From an uncultured Coriobacteriaceae bacterium (GTDB lineage: Bacteria; Actinomycetota; Coriobacteriia; Coriobacteriales; Eggerthellaceae): a DNA stretch of 8,115 bases. Both the position numbers and the translations under genes were made by a program. The notes below the pieces were generated by a model. It ran no database searches, was not told where the DNA came from, and saw only the letters and a list, made by a program, of their open reading frames with translations. The stretch covers positions 1 to 8,115 of the forward strand of contig CAMORQ010000072.1 in assembly GCA_946623915.1 (NCBI GenBank). Reading direction: 5' to 3'. Of the stretch, positions 4,357 through 8,115 are shown in pieces. The number at the start of each line of letters is the position of its first letter. Position 1 is the first letter of the stretch.

Positions 4357-6870
4357 AGTGCCCGGGGAAGCCTGCGGCGCGCCGTTTGCCTGAGTTTGGC
4401 CAACACGGTCGGAGGCCCGATCGGACGACGTTTGCCGCACCTGTTCCACCGCCGCCGAAGGTTGCGCCTGGTCGGCCGGCTGCACCTGCGTTTCCTGGTC
4501 GGCCGGCTGCGGATCGAGGGAATTGTCGCTGTCGCCGCTCGGTGCAATCTGGTCATCTTCTTTGCTCGGGGTCGGCGTGGGCGCAGGAGCCGGATCGGGT
4601 GTAGGTTCGTCTGAAGGACTGTTGCGATACGGCGCCGAAAACACCTTGATGCAGGCATTGCCGTAATGGGCGCCATCACGCGCAATCGCACTGATCATCT
4701 GCGCGAACCGCGTGCCGTCGATCCATACGTTAGGCGTGTTCTCGTCGTCGTCTGCGTCCGCAAACACGCTGGTTTCGCCTTCGTTGCAGATTACCGTGTC
4801 GTAGTGAGTCAACCCGTAGGTCGCCATGCTCGCCTCGTTGTTGCCCGCCTCGATCGAAGCGACGGGAATACGGTTGCCTTGCGCATCGGTTTCCACGGCC
4901 GACACCACCACCGCGAACCGCTGCCCTGCCTTCAGGCACGGGAATTCGTCGAGTCGGATGCGGTGGTAGCCGCTCCATGCGCACGTAGCCGTCTTTGAGG
5001 CAAGCAAGGTGCCGCTCGTAGGATCGATATTCGAACCCGCAGCGGTCCCATCGAGCGCATAGACCCGCACGTTCACTTCCGTGCCCGGCGCGTAGGTGTT
5101 AACCGAAACCTCCTGCACTTCCTGGTCTTGACCGGCAGTGAACACGTTGGCGTAGCTGACGGGGTTGTAGTCTCCAACCCGCGTCTCGGAATTGCTACGC
5201 TGGCCCATGTAGTCATGTTGATCGACGATGCTGGCGCTTTCGCTCGACGTCTTCGCCATTTGCCATGCCGTGAACCCCTGCACTGACCGGTCGAAGAACG
5301 ACAGGTAGAAGTAGCCGTCGTCGCCCCAATCGTTCCTGTTGGGGAACGCGTTGCTCGCCGCACCCCAGCTGTTTTTCACGATCCATGCGCCGTCCCCTTC
5401 GGGGAGCGCGCCGTCCGTTCCCGTGGTGAACCGGTCGCGCGGAACGGAATCGTCCCATCCCACAATGCATACGTCGTGGTCGATTCTGTTGGTCGCGTCG
5501 TTGAAGAACGTGGCGTTTTCCGGATCGAAGTAGGTCGCGCTTCCCGACGATCCGTAGTAGGCGCAATACGAAGCAGAAACAGCGCCGTATTCCAAAATCG
5601 CGCGCTTGACCGCGTTGAGCGCGTAGTAGTTCATAGCGTAGGTTTCCATCTTGCCCGCTTCCGCGAACGTTGCGGTGCTAGGCAGGCGGTCCATGTTGAC
5701 CAACGTGTACACCGATTCTTTGCGCGCCGATTCGTCGAGGCTCCAGGTGCCGTCGGACGAATAATGCGACCCCGATGCGGAAAGGTAACCTTCGTCGTTT
5801 TGGTACGGGTAGTCGCGCTCGAGCACCACGCCCGATCCAGACGAAATGGCGGAGGCCACCTCGAGCGCGTGCCCACCCATCTCGAACACGGCGTTGTCGC
5901 CGAATATGGACAGCAGCGTGGAATCCGGATGCTGACCTTCACCCGCCTGCGCCCCCGCCTCCGCACCAGCAGGAATACCCGCGAAGTAGATAAGGTGACG
6001 GACGGACAGATGAACATCCGCAGTTAGGAGCCCTTGTTTGACAAGGTTGGCTTCCATGGCGGCAAGCGGCGCAAACGCCCAGCATGCGCCCCATGGATCT
6101 TGCAGACGCACCGAAGAGACGAGCCCTTGTTTCCGCGCATCGTACGACGTCGGCAGCTCTTCTGCGCCATCCGACTCGCTCACGGCCGTAGCTGCATTGG
6201 ATACGCCGTCTGAAGAGGTAGCATCGCTTGTGGATGAAGGCTCGGAGGCGGATTCGGAAGCGGCGCTTGGGATGGCGGAGTGGTCGCCCTCCTGCTGCCG
6301 AGCTGCGTCCGATACGGCAGATGACCGCTGCCCGTCGTCGGGCTCGGCCGCAACGATGTCGCCCACAACGGCATCCGCATGCGTCGTGGACCCGCCGTCG
6401 TCGGCGCCCATGGCGGAGGAACCAGCATCGGGTTGCCCCTCGGCGCCAGGTGCATCGGGAACCAATGAGCCCTCAAGAGGCTCGGCGGTCAAGACGTCTT
6501 CTCCCGCTTCGCCAGTTTCGTTCGCCACCGCTGTGCCAACATCGCCTTCGCCGTCTTGGAGCGCGGCGCCATCGGGTACTGCCGCATCGACAACCGGCGA
6601 ATCCTGCCCGCTTCCGCGTTCCGTTGTAGTCGCTTCTGGCGTGGACGCCCGTCCATCCGCGCCGCCAGCCGGCATCCCCTCGGTCGCGTTCGCACCCGAG
6701 GCCGTGGCCTGGACCGCTTCGGCAGTCGGGTCGGCGTCGGCGAAAGCCGCAGGGACGCACACACCCAAACCCAGCGAACAAGCCAGAACGCATGCGAGCA
6801 CGCGCGCCGCTTGACGGTGCGCCAAGGTGCGCACAGATTGGCAGAAGGCAGATGTCGGCCGTTTAGGCAT
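4240..6870 (-). CDS. Secreted, cell-wall-anchored papain-family (C1A) cysteine protease with lectin-like domain
   Basis: An 876-residue surface protein. The signal peptide is about 1-44 (hydrophobic core about 22-42, cleavage near AFA-DA). Residues about 45-238 are a low-complexity Ala/Ser/Asp/Glu/Gly/Thr stretch. The protease domain starts at LPTSYDAR (239) and has a full papain triad: oxyanion Q257 and C263 in QDPWGACWAF, H465 in RIDHDVCIVGW and N500 in WIVKNSWG. Residues about 545-745 look like the lectin-like domain that often follows such bacterial proteases. A Pro/Thr linker (754-772), a Gln-rich spacer, the sorting motif LAATG (839-843), a hydrophobic segment (847-866) and a short basic tail follow. 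A sortase should link it to peptidoglycan. ATG 6868-6870 overlaps the upstream hydrolase stop by 8 nt and has a GGGGGAGGG ribosome site 2 nt upstream (3 nt from its GGAGG core), so translation is probably coupled. Substrates are unknown; host or dietary protein or envelope proteins are all possible. Confidence 0.93.
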   Translation of the reverse strand: MPKRPTSAFCQSVRTLAHRQAARVLACVLACSLGLGVCVPAAFADADPTAEAVQATASGANATEGMPAGGADGRASTPEATTTERGSGQDSPVVDAAVPDGAALQDGEGDVGTAVANETGEAGEDVLTAEPLEGSLVPDAPGAEGQPDAGSSAMGADDGGSTTHADAVVGDIVAAEPDDGQRSSAVSDAARQQEGDHSAIPSAASESASEPSSTSDATSSDGVSNAATAVSESDGAEELPTSYDARKQGLVSSVRLQDPWGACWAFAPLAAMEANLVKQGLLTADVHLSVRHLIYFAGIPAGAEAGAQAGEGQHPDSTLLSIFGDNAVFEMGGHALEVASAISSGSGVVLERDYPYQNDEGYLSASGSHYSSDGTWSLDESARKESVYTLVNMDRLPSTATFAEAGKMETYAMNYYALNAVKRAILEYGAVSASYCAYYGSSGSATYFDPENATFFNDATNRIDHDVCIVGWDDSVPRDRFTTGTDGALPEGDGAWIVKNSWGAASNAFPNRNDWGDDGYFYLSFFDRSVQGFTAWQMAKTSSESASIVDQHDYMGQRSNSETRVGDYNPVSYANVFTAGQDQEVQEVSVNTYAPGTEVNVRVYALDGTAAGSNIDPTSGTLLASKTATCAWSGYHRIRLDEFPCLKAGQRFAVVVSAVETDAQGNRIPVASIEAGNNEASMATYGLTHYDTVICNEGETSVFADADDDENTPNVWIDGTRFAQMISAIARDGAHYGNACIKVFSAPYRNSPSDEPTPDPAPAPTPTPSKEDDQIAPSGDSDNSLDPQPADQETQVQPADQAQPSAAVEQVRQTSSDRASDRVGQTQANGAPQASPGTLAATGDGDLSGLFLLVLLLVGSGVGSGVCATRAFRQRF
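4273..4296. repeat. Tandem duplication of a 12-bp unit inside the two overlapping genes
   Basis: GACCCCGCTTCC occurs twice head to tail (4273-4284 and 4285-4296). On the plus strand it gives the DPAS-DPAS duplication in the Tat protein tail; on the minus strand it gives the repeated VGSG in the protease membrane segment. Being a multiple of three, it keeps both frames. Confidence 0.8.
4467..4510. repeat. 17-bp direct repeat with 27-bp period in the protease C-terminal linker
   Basis: CCTGGTCGGCCGGCTGC occurs at 4467-4483 and 4494-4510. It encodes the two QPADQ units, nine residues apart, in the protease's wall-spanning Gln/Pro spacer. Short in-frame repeats like this can change linker length by slippage. 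Confidence 0.75.
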
Positions 6871-7840
6871 CGCCCTCCCCCAGACAATCGCGAATCATGG
6901 TTGGAACAACGTAGGAGATGTTGATGTCAAAAGCGGCTTCAGGCTGGTAGGGCGCAAGCGCGTCCCAATATATCCGCTTTTTGTATTCGGCGGCGATCTC
7001 TTCGTCGGAGCATCCCTGCTTGTGCATGTCCAGCACCATGCCCTCGAGATACGAATCCCAGAAATCGAACGAGCGCCAGAAGCCGTCGACGTCTTCGTGC
7101 AAAATGCAGCCGTAATGCGTTGCCAAAAGCACGCGGATGGGCAGCTTGCGCACGCGCTCGACATGTTCGAGCATGCTCGTGTAGCCAACAAGGGCCGCCA
7201 GGTCGACCATATATGGCACGTCGCTTGGCACATCGACGCTCTTTGGCATGACCGGGCACACCACCCCGCTCGTTTCACTCGAAACGAGCAGGCCTTCGGA
7301 AGCGCACCAGAACGCCAGACAGCACTTCGTGTGCCCCACCGCTTCGATTGCGCTAAACCGCAGCGGCCCGACCGAAAACTCGTCACCGTCCCCGAGCACG
7401 ACATCCACGCGAATTTCGCGGATGTCGCCGCCCGATTCCGCGTTCTTGCTGAATGCACGCTCGGCATTCAGCGCGCTCATGGTCACATAGGCGCCCGACC
7501 GGGAAAACACACGAGCGGCATGTGCGCTTGCGTACACCTTTGCATCAGGCATGTGGTCGAGCAGATAAGGAGTTGCGGCGCAGTGATCGTAGTGCGAGTG
7601 CGTGAGCACAATCTTCTGCACGGGGCGACCACCCGTAACTGCGTAGATGTTTTCAAGTGTCCGCGGTGCGCAGAACGCGAACCCTGTGTCGAACAGCGCA
7701 GTGGATCCATCGTCGGCGACAAGCAGGAACGCTTCGCCTCCCGGATCGGCCCCCACATGATGGATGCTGTACCCATCAAACGTCCACGCCCCTTCCGAAA
7801 AAGCAGGCGTGGGCACATGCGCTGCAATGCCTTCGTCCAT
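6863..7840 (-). CDS. Metallo-beta-lactamase-fold hydrolase (glyoxalase II-like), substrate unknown
   Basis: The 325-residue, apparently cytoplasmic protein shows the MBL metal motif HSHYDH (H81, H83, D85, H86), then H170 in AVGHTK and H242 in LLATHYG, so both metal sites are largely present. The residue that normally bridges the metals, Asp in a GD-type motif, appears to be E189 in SSETSG. An early strand with FDTG (50-53) fits the fold. A helical C-terminal extension (about 250-325) goes beyond the core domain and may form part of the substrate pocket. There is no signal peptide. I start it at ATG 7838-7840 because GGAG lies 7 nt upstream; a TTG at 7861 would extend it by 7 residues into purB. 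It begins 1 nt after the purB stop and its end overlaps the protease start, which points to one operon. No link of the activity to purines or to the protease can be read from the sequence. Confidence 0.9.
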   Translation of the reverse strand: MDEGIAAHVPTPAFSEGAWTFDGYSIHHVGADPGGEAFLLVADDGSTALFDTGFAFCAPRTLENIYAVTGGRPVQKIVLTHSHYDHCAATPYLLDHMPDAKVYASAHAARVFSRSGAYVTMSALNAERAFSKNAESGGDIREIRVDVVLGDGDEFSVGPLRFSAIEAVGHTKCCLAFWCASEGLLVSSETSGVVCPVMPKSVDVPSDVPYMVDLAALVGYTSMLEHVERVRKLPIRVLLATHYGCILHEDVDGFWRSFDFWDSYLEGMVLDMHKQGCSDEEIAAEYKKRIYWDALAPYQPEAAFDINISYVVPTMIRDCLGEGDA

Positions 7841-7841
7841 G

Positions 7842-8115
7842 CTAGAACTCCAAATCCTCAAGCCGCTCGAACACTTCGACCACGCGGGTTAGGAAATCCC
7901 ACGGATCGAAGATTTCGTCGAGCGTATCGGCGGACAGCGTGCATTCCGGATCGGACTCGAGACGCTGCCTGAAGGTCGGTCCATCAACCGCCCGTTGAAC
8001 GTCGTGCCAGGTATCCATGGCGTTGCGCTGCACGATAACGTAGGCATCTTCGCGCGTGATTCCCGTGTTCACCAGCGCCAACAACACCTTCGACGAGAAG
8101 ATGAGCCCGCGCGTT
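7842..8115 (-). CDS. purB: Adenylosuccinate lyase, C-terminal 90 residues; starts beyond the right edge
   Basis: The visible end has the family's C-terminal helical region: RGLIFSSKVLLALVNTGITR, then EDAYVIVQRNAM, matching the usual GL-F-S-RVLLALV and EEAY-VQRNAM blocks of PurB. The enzyme cleaves SAICAR to AICAR plus fumarate, and adenylosuccinate to AMP plus fumarate, in the cytoplasm. The final segment (SADTLDEIFDPWDFL...FERLEDLEF) is the usual helical end. The reading frame is open from the window edge to TAG 7842-7844. The active-site loops lie outside the window, so integrity cannot be judged. The MBL-fold gene begins 1 nt downstream, and purC, the preceding pathway step, lies about 7.4 kb further on in the same orientation. 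Confidence 0.93.
   Translation of the reverse strand, partial: TRGLIFSSKVLLALVNTGITREDAYVIVQRNAMDTWHDVQRAVDGPTFRQRLESDPECTLSADTLDEIFDPWDFLTRVVEVFERLEDLEF

Noticed and set aside
4333..4420. Possible intrinsic terminator after the Tat-signal gene
   Set aside because: The sequence after 4332 is GC-rich protease coding DNA without a clear stem followed by a T-run on either strand.
6028..6132. 12-bp repeat GAGCCCTTGTTT at 6028-6039 and 6121-6132
   Set aside because: Both copies encode KQGL in the protease domain and lie 93 bp apart. This is shared codon use for a short peptide match with no sign of an element.
6038..6814. Plus-strand open frame (258 codons) opposite the protease leader
   Set aside because: Its Ser/Ala/Pro-rich content simply mirrors the low-complexity leader on the minus strand, with no ribosome site or motif.
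7841..7861. TTG 7861 as the start of the MBL hydrolase
   Set aside because: It would add seven residues inside the purB end with no ribosome site. ATG 7840 has GGAG at good spacing.
6827..7972. Long plus-strand open frame (381 codons) opposite the MBL hydrolase
   Set aside because: It spans the hydrolase, the protease start and the purB end, has no recognisable domain, and is the kind of antisense frame GC-rich codon bias produces. The minus-strand proteins have intact motifs.

Overview
The base composition (GC-rich, roughly 60% by eye), an actinobacterial-type LAxTG cell-wall sorting signal, a long-n-region twin-arginine signal protein and the general look of the proteins suggest a Gram-positive, high-GC gut or oral actinobacterium. 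Coriobacteriia, family Eggerthellaceae, is the best guess. That placement is inferred from protein style; no rRNA or other definitive marker lies in the window.

The window is bounded by two consecutive enzymes of purine biosynthesis on the minus strand. The 3' end of purB (adenylosuccinate lyase) is at the right edge (7842-8115). The 5' part of purC (SAICAR synthetase) is at the left edge (1-386). Between them lie five genes with no obvious purine role. On the right, in line with purB, are a metallo-beta-lactamase-fold hydrolase (6863-7840) and a large secreted papain-type cysteine protease with a lectin-like domain and an LAATG wall anchor (4240-6870). These three are tightly packed: a 1-nt gap, then an 8-nt overlap. 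In the centre, on the plus strand, is a Tat-signal, cysteine-rich, probably beta-propeller extracytoplasmic protein (2872-4332). On the left, reading toward purC, are an OmpR/PhoB-type response regulator (1966-2676) and its membrane histidine kinase (424-1944).

The Tat protein and the two-component system diverge from a 195-bp intergenic region. It holds a good sigma70-like promoter for the regulator (TTGGAA-17-TATACT) and, just upstream of the Tat gene, two identical CCTGAAA heptamers spaced 11 bp, the geometry of an OmpR/PhoB operator. At the other end, the Tat gene converges on the protease gene and the two overlap by 93 bp on opposite strands, so the protease's whole membrane anchor is encoded antisense to the acidic tail of the Tat protein.

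A working model, which is inference, is that the two-component system senses an envelope condition and controls the divergent exported protein, while purB-MBL-protease and regulator-kinase-purC form two same-strand transcription units. No RNA genes, insertion sequences, CRISPR arrays or convincing intrinsic terminators were seen. The gene-free stretches are all under 200 bp.
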